Assembly (NCBI GenBank): GCA_024529925.1
Contig: JAFEUB010001530.1
Span: 434,001 to 498,000 of the forward strand
From: Ophthalmolycus amberensis
Taxonomy: Eukaryota; Chordata; Actinopteri; Perciformes; Zoarcidae
Direction: 5' to 3'
DNA length: 64,000 bases
A program made the translations under genes and the position numbers. Positions 23,749-35,217 of the stretch are shown in pieces. Position 1 is the first letter of the stretch; every line of letters begins with the position of its first letter. The notes beneath the pieces are model-generated. The model made no database searches, had not been told where the DNA came from, and saw only the letters and a program-made list of their open reading frames with translations.

Positions 23749-24625
23749 TATTTTTCATGGAGAAAAACCTTCAGTGCTACGAAGAACTGATGCTATTGCA
23801 ATGTCGACGCCTGTTGGCCATTGTTTGGAACTGACATGCCTAAACTACCACACATCACTGCCAGTAGCTCTCTTTAGGATGCTAAATGGTCCGAATCACT
23901 GGTGATTTGGACACGAACGCAGTCCTTTCAGGCATCCAAATATTACCTGTTGGATCAAAATGTTACATCACCCTTTGAAAACCTATGTCTTCATATTCTA
24001 AATATAGTTAAACGTCTTACCACCTCCCACACCTCTTTAGTCCTTTTAATGAGTGTTCTTTCTGATACTGTTGCGCTTGATGATACTTTGTACCGGCAGC
24101 CCTTGATGCCGGCCTTAGTTTAACCTGCTGTTTACCAAAGCACAGCTTTGTACCGAGATCCACAGTGACAAGAGCTGTCAGCGTGCCGGCAGGGAGCGTT
24201 AAGCTCCGACTTGTAGAAGGCTGCTTCTCTTTAATGCCATAAACAGCCCGCTTAGCTTCACTCTCCTGCAGCCCCTTTTGATCGCCACTAAAATGACTTT
24301 CACACCCTGATCCTTCATAGATGATAGATTACCTGCCTAAAATCTGGAATGGGGGGCTCTTATGAAGCTCAAAGTGAAAAATATCGATAGCACATCAATA
24401 AACACTATCGTTGAACTTGCATGTTAGTACCCTTTTCATTTGAACAGCTGTACAGCAGAATACATCATCACGAGTGAGACAGTATTGAGATATAAAAGAA
24501 ACTGTACATGGATGAGTAACTTTGTAATAGTTTTTGTTCCAGCTTCCCTTCTCCCTTATTTCATTTTCCTCTTCCCGCCCTCACTCATTTTTATTTCCCC
24601 CGTTTCTCCTTCTTTTTCTTTACAA
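23749..24625. other. no gene recognised
   Basis: Unassigned DNA. The open frame that begins at 24440 runs into the L2 copy by chance. Confidence 0.5.
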
Positions 24626-26581
24626 AGATCTCCTTGGAGAAATGCTATGCTGGTCAAAATAGAGAAACGAGAGTGTCGGAAAGCTGAGCGCAGGTGGCGA
24701 AAAACTAATCTCCAGGTTCACTGTGACATCTATAAAGAGAGACTTCGCAATTATAATTTGGAACTTAGAAATGCAAGGCAGTCATTCTTCTCTGACATCA
24801 TAACCAAAAACAAGAACAATACACGCGCCTTATTTGCTACCGTCGACAGGCTAACAAACCCTCCAGTGTCGATAGCTGCTGAACTCCAATCCACCTGGGC
24901 ATGCAATCAATTTGCCACCTTTTTTACTGACAAAATTCAGAAAATTAGACAAGCAGTCAGTGCCTCCACATCAACCACAGGATATGTGTTGTCCCGATCT
25001 AACATCCATTCAAATATCATGACACAATTTCATTCAATCGACCGTAGAAGCCTAGAAGACATCATACAACATCTGAAGTCATCCTCCTGCTGCTTGGATA
25101 TTCTACCAACACACTTTTTCAAAAATATTTCAAACTGCATGACCACTGATCTTTTACAAATTGTAAACACATCCCTTCTCTCAGGTGTCTTCCCACAAGC
25201 CCTAAAAACTGCAGTTATTAAACCACTCCTAAAGAAAGCTAGTTTAGACTCCGCAACGATGAAAAATTATAGGCCAATATCAAACCTCCCATTTTTAAGT
25301 AAAATAATTGAAAAAGCGGTTTTCCAACAGCTGACCGACTTCTTGGCCGTAAATAACTGCTTTGATGTTTTCCAGTCAGGCTTTCGACAGCACCACAGCA
25401 CTGAAACTGCTCTTGTTAAGGTTTTCAACGACATCCACTTAAACATAGACAATGGCAGAAGTTCAGTCTTAGTGTTACTAGATCTCAGTGCTGCATTCGA
25501 CACGGTCGACCATGCCATACTCCTAGAAAGACTAAAAATCTGGGTGGGACTCTCTGGCACAGCACTTAACTGGTTTGAATCCTACTTGAAGGGCCGAGAA
25601 TACTTTGTGTCTGTAGCTGATTACACATCAGAGCTGACTAAAATGACATGTGGTGTTCCCCAAGGTTCAATACTGGGGCCCCCTCTGTTCAACATCTACA
25701 TGCTTCCACTAGCTCAGATTATGGAAAACAACAAAGTGTGTTATCATAATTATGCAGACGACACACAAATCTACATAACTATGTCACCAGGGGACTATAA
25801 TCCCATACAAGGGCTGGGTAACTGCATTGAACAAATCAACAACTGGATGTGCCAGAATTTTCTTCAATTAAACAAAGATAAAACAGAAGTAATTGTTTTT
25901 GGTACCAAGGACGAACAATTGAAAATCACCGCTCAGCTTCAGTCACTGATGTTAAAACCCACAAACCAAGCCAGAAATCTAGGTGTAGTTATGGATTCAG
26001 ACCTCAACCTGAACAGCCATATCAAGACAATTACAAAATCAGCCTACTATCACCTGAAGAATATATCAAGGATTAGAGGACTTATGTCTCAACAGGATTT
26101 GGAAAAACTTGTCCATGCATTTATCTTCAGCAGACTGGACTACTGTAACGGTGTGTTTACAGGTCTCTGTAAAAAATCCGTCAGAAAGCTGCAGCTGATT
26201 CAGAACGCTGCAGCTCGAGTCCTCACTAAGACCAGGAGGGTGGACCACATCACTCCAGTTCTGAGGTCTTTGCACTGGCTTCCTGTCCAACAAAGAATTG
26301 ACTTTAAAATCCTGCTGTTGGTTTACAAAGCACTGAATGGTTTGGGACCAAAATACATCTCCGATCTGCTGCTACCTTATGAACCATCCCGACCCCTCAG
26401 GTCGTCTGGGACCGGTCTACTTTCTGTTCCCAGAGTCAGAACTAAACATGGAGAAGCAGCGTTCAGTTTTTCTGCTCCACATATCTGGAACAAAGTCCCA
26501 GAAAGCTGCAGGTCTGCTGAGACCCTCAGCTCATTTAAATCAAGATTGAAGACCTTTCTGTTTGCTGCTGCCTTTAATTGA
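24626..26581 (+). CDS. L2 reverse transcriptase, endonuclease-less but open
   Basis: About 650 residues are open without a frame break. Visible RT blocks in order: NYRPISNLPFLSKIIEK, FRQHHSTETAL, the motif A stretch LLDLSAAFDTVDH, GVPQGSILGPPLF, YADD at 25751-25762, LNKDKTEVIVFG and NLGVVMDSDL. The conserved C-terminal tail ends with RLKTFLFAAAFN. The open frame extends about 62 codons upstream into flanking DNA, which is not part of the element. The nearest internal Met is at 24647. Without an endonuclease it cannot carry out normal target-primed insertion, so it is a young dead copy. The antisense ORFs are shadows. Confidence 0.9.
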   Translation, partial: RSPWRNAMLVKIEKRECRKAERRWRKTNLQVHCDIYKERLRNYNLELRNARQSFFSDIITKNKNNTRALFATVDRLTNPPVSIAAELQSTWACNQFATFFTDKIQKIRQAVSASTSTTGYVLSRSNIHSNIMTQFHSIDRRSLEDIIQHLKSSSCCLDILPTHFFKNISNCMTTDLLQIVNTSLLSGVFPQALKTAVIKPLLKKASLDSATMKNYRPISNLPFLSKIIEKAVFQQLTDFLAVNNCFDVFQSGFRQHHSTETALVKVFNDIHLNIDNGRSSVLVLLDLSAAFDTVDHAILLERLKIWVGLSGTALNWFESYLKGREYFVSVADYTSELTKMTCGVPQGSILGPPLFNIYMLPLAQIMENNKVCYHNYADDTQIYITMSPGDYNPIQGLGNCIEQINNWMCQNFLQLNKDKTEVIVFGTKDEQLKITAQLQSLMLKPTNQARNLGVVMDSDLNLNSHIKTITKSAYYHLKNISRIRGLMSQQDLEKLVHAFIFSRLDYCNGVFTGLCKKSVRKLQLIQNAAARVLTKTRRVDHITPVLRSLHWLPVQQRIDFKILLLVYKALNGLGPKYISDLLLPYEPSRPLRSSGTGLLSVPRVRTKHGEAAFSFSAPHIWNKVPESCRSAETLSSFKSRLKTFLFAAAFN

Positions 26582-26788
26582 ACCACGTTCAATTAATATA
26601 TTAATCAATTTCCTGCATTTCTGCATTTTACTACTGCATTTTATTTCTTACACTGTTTTTTAATTGTTTTTGAAATCTCCTTTTCTTTTGCCTTGTGTTT
26701 TGATGCTTTTAATGGTTTTATGTGAAGCACTTTGAATTACCTTGTTGTTGAAATGTGCTATACAAATAAACTTGCCTTGCCTTGCCTT
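24626..26788 (+). mobile_element. L2-clade LINE, 5'-truncated
   Basis: Homology starts in the linker (KRECRKAERRWRKT) and runs through the RT domain to a 3' UTR ending 'aaataaacttgccttgcctt'. The short CCTTG tandem end is typical of L2 copies. The endonuclease domain is missing. A second copy lies inverted at 40576-41346. Confidence 0.93.
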
Positions 26789-29229
26789 ACATCATGTTAG
26801 CTGCTTCTTTCATTAAAGTGTCATGCTGAGTCTCAATGTCGGGACTTTGTCGGGGAGGAATGAGAACGGCGCATCGCCATGGTAACCCACGTGCGATCTG
26901 CACAGAAATACACATGTAGCGTGCAAACAGACACTCGCACGCCATCTGTGCGTGCTTGTGCGCTGTGTGTGCATGCACTGGCACGTGCACTTACGTCACA
27001 TTAAAAAAAAAATGGACATGAGTAAAGGAGAGACAAAGACTCAGAGGCTAAATACCTGTTTGATTATTTTAAATTCCATTAAGGTTTCAGCTGCTTTAAA
27101 AACTAATCTGAGCCCCCACACTGAATAACACCTGTAGTGTATCAATGTGGTTTTTTTCTATCAATAGATATGCTGGAGAGGCAGCATTCACTTCACCTCA
27201 GACTGCCATGTCCATTCCTCCTCCACAACACTCTCTTGCAAAAAACATGAAGCATGGTGAAACAACAAAACAACCTTGTGGATAAATGATTAGTTACATT
27301 ACAAGCTGTTCTTACAAATGAGTCGTTCTACAGAAACGGTGGAATCTAGGTATAGATATATGTAGGTATAGATCTGCTGAAATGTATTTCTCCTCACATA
27401 CCAACAACTTATTGTGTAGCTTGCAATTACATAAACCAGGTACACTTTGCCAGTATGAATAACATATTACCGTTTAGACAGCATGCTGATCAAATCACTT
27501 TTTGATGCCGTTGTGAAGCAGTTTGACAAATCGCACGAGGTAAGCGGGGCGGCTGAGATATTGTCACCAGAGGGAAGCGATACCCTTAATAATATTTATC
27601 TGCAAGTCAAATCATCGTAATGGCTTTGGTTCATTTATTTTTCCGTGCTTTATGTAATGGCAGGGTGACGTCTATGATGTATTAGCTGGCGCTGAGTGGG
27701 CAGCTCAGATCCATTACCCATCTACTAATGCAGGTCTTTTTTTCTTCTACGCAGCCATTCGTCTCAGCCCTCTCCCACTGTATAACTCAACAGCTTCCAA
27801 CGCGAAACCGATGCCAGTTGAGATGGGAGAAAGAGAGTGCATGCAGCAGCCCATTTGGAACAGGTATAAAAAAGGGATGGGCTATCAACAACTCTGCAAC
27901 ACGAATGGCAGATCAGTTCCTCCCCTGTTTGATACGTTTCACAAAACAAATGGCATATATCTTTTTTTCCAAGTAAAAGCAGGATGAAGTGTGATTGTAA
28001 ACCTTAACACCCACACAGCAATAAGCTCAGAGGAAGCCGCAAAGCTGGCCATCCTGAGATCCTCAAAAAAAGCTATTCTGAGGCCTGAAGCCAGAGGCTC
28101 TGGCGTGGCTTTGATTGGCAGCTGACTAAACTGCGCAGGGTGGGATTTGAAAAAAGCAAAGTTAATTACTCTTCTCATTACACGCAGTGATCGGGAATGC
28201 TCTCAGACAGAGACACATCAGACACTTCTTTTTTTTCATAATTCTTATCTGGAAGATTGCAGTCACGGCTGATCGCACCTGCTCCCCCCGAAACGGGTAT
28301 GCGCGAGGCTGACGTGCTGCGCCGATTCCCCCATTAAATAAAGTCCTCAGAGCGTTCGGCACGTCTGCACCATCTTTTCTCCGCTTCCAAGTCACGCAGC
28401 GAGCTTTCATTGCACATTCACAAAGAAACGGCGCCTCGCGGCTAATGTCAGATATTTCAACAACAAATTAATTTTGATGCATTTGGCATGCACGTTGCGT
28501 AGTTTTTTCTTCCCCCTCAGTGTGTCAGTTGTAATTGAGATTGCTGTCATCCTCTCACAGAAATCAATTGTAGTTTTCCATCACAGCTGCTCTGAAAATC
28601 TGATTGAAATAATCTTTGATGAGATTACAGATAATAACCACAAAATACTTTGAGCTTTCTTACAGAAGGAATATATTGAGGATGGAGATCTCTTTACTGT
28701 TCATTCACATATGAATCATTCTTTTTGTGTTAGTTCATCGCTCATAGTTCATGTTATACGTTTATCATTCTGCTTTTTTTAAATTGAAAATTTGATAAAT
28801 TAAATGTATTAGTTGTAAAATACTTATGTTTATGACAACTGGGATCATATTATTGTCGTTTTGACCATTATTTCTAATAGTTATGGTAAAACTGTTTCAT
28901 TGGGAGATCTGGGAACACAACATCGTTATACAAAGTCAGACAGGGTAGATATGGTTAATTTGTGTTTGCAACTGGCAGTTTGGGTAAAACTCGTTGCCAT
29001 CTTTTTATTTTCTCTTGTATATTTAGCTAACCTGTTTTGCCTTTTGCACAAACTGTCTGATTGTTTGCGTGGCTGGATTAACCCACTATAGGGGTCAATG
29101 GGAGAACTGATTTGTTGCTTTTTTTTACTGTTTACGCACTGTATGTATTAGTAATTATTTTGTGTTAATTGAAACAAGTAAAAAAGTATGTAGGGATGTG
29201 CAGTACAGACTGAAACGATGAAGACTATC
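26789..29229. other. no gene recognised
   Basis: About 2.4 kb without a recognised repeat or coding domain. It has moderately complex, non-repetitive sequence around 27480-28500. Confidence 0.45.
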
Positions 29230-29405
29230 GACATTTTTGGAAATATTCCTCATCGTTTTCTTGCTGAGAGTTAGACAAAAAGAGTAGTCTCAATATTTTC
29301 ATCTATCCAGTAAACCTGAGTTCAGAGCCAGGAGACGGTTAGCTTAGCATAGCATAAAGACTGCAAGCAGGGGGAAACAGCCTGTCTCTTTAAGACTAAA
29401 AACAA
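29230..29405 (+). repeat. teleost interspersed repeat fragment
   Basis: It contains the common fish block 'gttagcttagcatagcataa' followed by 'agactgcaagcagggggaaa' and 'cagcctgtctct'. Upstream is 'cttgctgagagttagac'. The class is not certain. Confidence 0.65.
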
Positions 29406-30770
29406 GAATTTTGGAGCTTCGGAAGTGCCAATTCCAATTCAAATACTCCTTGCAATTACAACAAAGGGCATGATTAAAAACATCATTGTCTTTAATGTCA
29501 GCTTTTAATTACAGTGACATCATATGAATAAAAACACCATTAATTCATTCAGAAAGAAAAAACAAATCTTTCTTCTGGCAGAGTGTGTTTCTATCCCAGT
29601 GATAGATGGGTAACTGCTGTACCTCAGAGGGTTGTTTTTTTTGTTCTCTTATTTTTATTTTTTTAAACGAATGAATCTTTCATGGTTTGCTGCCTGTGTT
29701 GAAAATAATAGTAATCAAATTGGCAGGGTGGTGACTATTTGGCTGCAGGTGTCCTCACGCTGCATGGTGAGATAAAACTGTGTGTTGGCTCCATGTGGCC
29801 CAGGGCCTTTGTTTTCCATTGCCACCGTGTGGAAATCCTTCTTGACTCCGACATATAGGCCGAGCAATGAAAGGAAACAAGTTTATACTGTCATAAGAGA
29901 AGGCATTGAACGGACTCTTATGGTCTGATTGTTGCGAGCCATAAAGATTTCCCAGGTATTAACACACCATTCATTAAAATCACCCGGGGGGGGGGGGGGG
30001 GGGGTGTAATGAGAAAGCATGACATCCACTGCGTCTTGTGGTTTATAAGATATGAGCACTTAGTTGCAGCCTCTCTCCCGAGTATGAAGAATACTCCTAT
30101 ACATGTAATGACCTTCTATTGTTTGGAGGGGGGAGGGGGTACCACATATTTTGAATGAGCACACAGGTATTTACAATTATTCCTCAAGGTCTTTAGAGAA
30201 AAAGGTGAGGAGTCTTGCAGGTGAGGTCGCTCCCTACAATTAGAATGAATAATAAGGGCACTTCCTGCTGGATCCAGCATTGCAAATCCAACACAATTGG
30301 AATAAATTCAGGTGGAAAATTTGCATTTTTATGTTTGGTCTGACTGTGAGGCTGGATGAGAGAAAATATGACAGTAACAATGGCACAGGTATCCTTTTGC
30401 CAAATGATGAGTAATAATCCCAGTTTGTTCCAGCAGTTTGTTGTTCAAAAAGATGAAGTACAGGTTTCGTAAAGTGCAACGTGTCGATCTAGGGAGCAAA
30501 TGTGGTGCTGTGTCTGTCCGTCCGTCCGTATGCATCAAAGCTCGGTTAAATGTTGAACTGTCTGTCATTTTTTATTTAATAGAATTTTTCGACAAAAGTG
30601 TAACAAAAATAGGTTGCAAATCGATGTCCGCAGAGAGTCTTGTGTCATTTAACGGAATAAACAATAACAAAATACAACCAATAACAAAATAAAACATTAT
30701 ACCTCCGCATAAACTCACTTGATGTCAATGTCTCTTGCATCTTAATGCAAATTATCTTAAGTCAATTTAA
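29406..30770. other. no gene; contains a G19 run
   Basis: No coding or repeat family recognised apart from the homopolymer at 29986-30004. Confidence 0.5.
29986..30004 (+). repeat. G19 homopolymer
   Basis: Nineteen consecutive G after cac-cc. The length is likely polymorphic or sequencing-sensitive. Confidence 0.9.
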
Positions 30771-31137
30771 CACCATATATCCTCAATATGAAAAACATTT
30801 ACTTAATATTTCACCACATATTCTCAATATAAGGCCTATATCTTTAATTTGACACCATATACCCTCAATATACACCATGCATCCTCAATACAACACCATG
30901 CATCCTAAATATAACAGTTTATCCACAATATAACATCATATATCCTCATAACATCATATATCCTCATTATATCATCATATATCCTCATATCACTATACAT
31001 CTTCAATATAACACCCTATATCCTGAACATAACATTGTATATGCTCAGTAAATTCCATATATGTGCAATATAACACAATATATGCTCATTATAACACCAT
31101 ATATGCTCAACACAACAAAATATAACACCATACAGTA
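30771..31137. repeat. degenerate AT-rich tandem array
   Basis: About 17 diverged units of roughly 20-23 bp, with a consensus near 'ataacaccatatatcctcaa'. Units vary in length and sequence, so the array is old. There is no coding capacity. Confidence 0.85.
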
Positions 31138-31144
31138 TCCATAG

Positions 31145-31742
31145 TGTCTGGTTTTATCTTGTTGTGTCTTTTACCTCCAGTTTTGATTGCCTGCCCCGCC
31201 CTAATCAGTTTCACCTGTCCCTCATTAGTCCTGCAGGCGCCTCACCTCCCTCTCACATGTCCTCATTTCTCCAATCAGTCATCAGCTACATATACAAGCC
31301 CAGTTTCTTTCATTCTTTGTCGGTTTGTCTGTAGTCAACTTAGAATCAAGAATCGAGTTTACAGGGTACAATGTGAATATTGCTGAAGATCCCTCAAATG
31401 TGTAGTGCAGGTGGATGGTTTGTGGCTACAGGAGTCAATGCTCTACAAACTCTTTAAAGACATCAAACGTACAGATGTATTTGCCAGCTTCACGACTCCG
31501 ATAATGAAATCATCTTGGGTTTATTTAACATACGTTGTAGCACGACACACTTTCAACCCCTGTGCATACATTGGTAAAGTTTGTTTGTAGGACACTGGTT
31601 TATTTTATTCCAGAACCATGACTTTTTATTGTGCTTTTGTATGTAATTTATTGAAAGTAATGTGTTTTATCTGGATCCTGAGTCTGTAATAAATCTTTGA
31701 TTGAGTAACACACATCTGCTCTTTGCTCTCGTCTTCAGTACA
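31145..31742 (+). mobile_element. possible solo LTR (Gypsy-like)
   Basis: It starts tgtctgg and ends cagtaca. It has 'ctgccccgccctaatcag' and 'cacctgtccctcattag' like the U3 of fish Gypsy LTRs. A TATA-like 'ctacatatacaagccc' follows, and aataaat lies near 31690. The flanking 5-mers do not match, and the middle is unlike an LTR, so this is tentative. Confidence 0.35.
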
Positions 31743-34380
31743 TCCCCATGTATCAGCAATCACGAGGACAAACCTGTTATAACATATCTACACAAAGGAG
31801 AGTCAGTGTAGGAGTCCAGCATGATCAATACAAGGTTGTAGACCCCCAAGTGAATTCCGAGAATGCTATTGGATTTACTAGCAGCGCTGTGACAGTCGAT
31901 CCGCTACATCATGACATTTTTCATGAAGAAAATAAGAGAGGCAACTAAAAGAGAAACCAACAGAGACGGATGAGTGCTGGAACTGCTGAGCTCCAGCATT
32001 CACGAGGAGACGTCCTCCGCTCTCTGTTCCGACGATGAAATCAAAGTCGAAAAGATAAATGAGGGAGAAAGTGCCATGGGAGAGTCAGCCATTGATCCAA
32101 CGGAGAAACAAATCTGTCTTCCTTTCTGCCTGCAGAGATCCAAATAATACAGTACGGATAACCCGCGGCTGACTCTTACTCTGTGTAGTTTCTCTAAACC
32201 TGCTGCCTTTCCATTTGTTCACATCTTGTCGTATGCCTTTGCCAGGCACTCGAATTTGATGGTGATGAAAAAGCTGGTGTTGTTGGGGCCTTATTTATTG
32301 TCTAGACAGTCTTATTCATTTTTTTTTCTTAATGGCGTCACTTATATTTGTATCGTTATTTTAAATCAAATGTAGTGTTTCATATATCTTTCTGAAGTAA
32401 CCATTCAGTATATTCACACTCGGTAATTGCCTCACTATATACTAGTTTACATTGGAGTCATATTGTATAGGTGTAAACAAAGATACATGCATGTGAATGT
32501 CTTGATGCACCTACAACATGGAAAAGGAAAAAAGAACAAGCGTCGCATCCTTGGTAGTATAAAAGAAACAACTGTGTGATAACCTTTAAAAGACCCCTGT
32601 GTATGTTAGCTGACATGCAGTCTGGAGATGGGCATTCCAGCCACTTTGGAAAATCCTGTGCTGTATAAATTGTGTACCTACAGAAACGTGTTTCACAGGA
32701 AACTGCGCCTTGACCTCGACATGCAACCCATTCCAACTCCCACCTCGTCAAATACTGACAAGTTGGGACTAAGAACATGTTGAGACACGCAGAAGACAAA
32801 AGCCTGCAAATGCGCACATTCATGTAAAATCAAACTTTCGAGTATTTCTGGTAATGGCGTGGTACACCTTGCAGGCCAAAAAGGGGGCAGGAGAAGTCGG
32901 AGTAGAGAAGATTTGTTTGTAAATATATTTATTTTTGCCAGCATTATAATGAAGAAAACATACGAGTTCAGTATTACTGAGGCTGACAACATTGAGCGCA
33001 CAACTTGCGGAGCCAGCACCATTTATGAATAAATACATTTGTTTGAAGATGTTTTTACAGCAATATAGAATAGATATTATAGAGGGACAATATGAGCTTA
33101 CAATGCTTCATTAAAACTACATGTTATGCAAATGACCGCTAAAGATGAATTATAGAGCCTTGTATACCAGCTGTTACAAAAATAGAAAACAATAACAAAA
33201 CGATCTATATCGGCCTATGTTGTTCATTGACTATATCTGGGGCAAGAAACATCATTGAAGCATCTGTAAAAGTTTTAGTTACTCCCATGTTGTATTAACT
33301 GATCCAATTTGTGACTCAAAACCGTGAGTTTTGTGATCCCTACTGTACAGGATATTATCTGGCAGGATATTACATGGCAAGATAATCTTTTGAACCATCA
33401 AAAGATCAGGGCTTTGCCAACCATTGTAGGAAGGGGGGAGTTGGGGCCCAACATCGGCTTGATTCTTGTGTAGTTTGAACCCTGCATTAGACGCCAGAGT
33501 AGATGAATATAATTATTCAGGAAACATGGTCTCTATTGGCTGTCATCATTTCTGCAGTATCTTGCCAGACCTCCCCGAAATTGTCATCGCATCAGTTGTT
33601 AATTCCAAGTTATCTTGCTCTTCTTCTTTGGTGTTGATGATTCTCTTTAGCCATTAGGTCTTACTTGAAACTCATCAAGGAAGGCACAGAAAATATGCAA
33701 ATTGAGATAAAGCCTCAGTTGTCTTCCTCCCTCGCAGCACAAACCCTCCCTCACTTTTTCTTTTTGTCTCCCTCCTGTTTTCTCACATCTCTTGGCTCTG
33801 CATCTGAGCAGACACACATCCACTTGGTGCAGCCAATAAAGCAATTGGTTCTGCTGCAGCCTGAGGACACCCCAGGCAGAGGTATATCTGCTTCTAACAG
33901 ATGCCCTAACTGAGACTACAATCTATTGACACACTGACAAATCACACCACATATTTTGTAGTCAAACCTCATTCATCCAAACCTCAAACTTCAAAGCCTC
34001 CTGTAGTCCATGGTAAAGAACCCCAGAGTAGGTCAGGCTACAGTTTATCCAAACCTCAACCAATGAAAAATGTTTCCCAATTAAAAGTGCTGCAAAGGTA
34101 ATTGTATCCCATGAATAGTAAAACCACATACTTCCAAAACCCAATATACTCTTGTATGTATGGAGCCATCAGATTAACAGCACTATGGTCCATTACCGGC
34201 TCAGAGTCCAATTTATTTTAAATTTCATGCCTTGAAGCAGTCTATAAATAGTGACCTCGCTTATCCAACGTCCCATTAATGTAACTATATACTCACTACA
34301 GACTGCAGTACATTCTCACTGACAAACCAACTACTACTGTATATACACTGCCACAGCATGCAGCCCATATACTGCCAGGC
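31743..34380. other. no gene proven; one exon-like frame at 31974-32147
   Basis: The frame at 31974-32147 (57 codons, no ATG at its start) reads SSSIHEETSSALCSDDEIKV and onward in an acidic, coding-like style, but I cannot match it to a family. The rest shows nothing. Confidence 0.4.
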
Positions 34381-35217
34381 ATTGACTTCCTATGGTTGAG
34401 GTTGAGCATTGACCTCCAATGGTTGATGTTGGGCATTGACCTCCAATGGTTGAGGTTGGACATTGACCTCCAATGGTTGAGGTTGGGCATTGACTTCCAA
34501 TGGTTGAGGTTGGGCATTGACCTCCAATGGTTGAGGTATGGCATTGACCTCCAATGGTTGAGGTTGGGCATTGACTTCCAATGGTTGAGGTTGGACATTG
34601 ACTTCCAATGGTTGAGGTTGGGCATTGACTTCCAATGGTTGAGGTTGGGCATTGACCTCCAATGGTTGAGGTATGGCATTGACCTCCAATGGTTGAGGTT
34701 GGGCATTGACTTCCAATGGTTGAGGTTGGGCATTGACTTCCAATGGTTGAGATTGAGCATTGACTTCCAATGGTTGAGATTGAGCATTGACTTCCAATGG
34801 TTGAGATTGAGCATTGACTTCCAATGGTTGAGGTTGAGCATTGACTTCCAATGGTTGAGATTGAGCATTGACCTCCAATGGTTGAGGTTGGGCATTGACT
34901 TCCAATGGTTGAGGTTGGGCATTGACTTCCAATGGTTGAGATTGAGCATTGACCTCCAATGGTTGAAGTTGGGCATTGACTTCCAATGGTTGAGATTGAG
35001 CATTGACTTCCAATGGTTGAGATTGAGCATTGACCTCCAATGGTTGAGGTATGGCATTGACTTCCAATGGTTGAGGTTGGGCATTGACTTCCAATGGTTG
35101 AGGTTGGGCATTGACTTCCAATGGTTGAGGTTGGGCATTGACTTCCAATGGTTGAGGTTGGGCATTGACCTCCAATGGTTGAGGTAGGGCATTGACCTCC
35201 AATGGTTGAGATTGTCA
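34381..35217. repeat. 27-bp minisatellite, 31 units
   Basis: The unit on the plus strand is 'attgacctccaatggttg' plus 'aggttgggc', with a few recurrent variants (c/t at position 7; gagatt, ggtatg and ggacat forms). Because 27 is divisible by three, the array is open in all three minus frames (for example LNHWKSMPN repeats) and one plus frame (IDLQWLRLG repeats). No flanking exon, promoter or domain supports translation. Near its left side, variants recur every five units (135 bp), a higher-order repeat. Confidence 0.97.

Noticed and set aside
34381..35217. CRISPR-like array
   Set aside because: The units are contiguous with no unique spacers, and the setting is a vertebrate genome.
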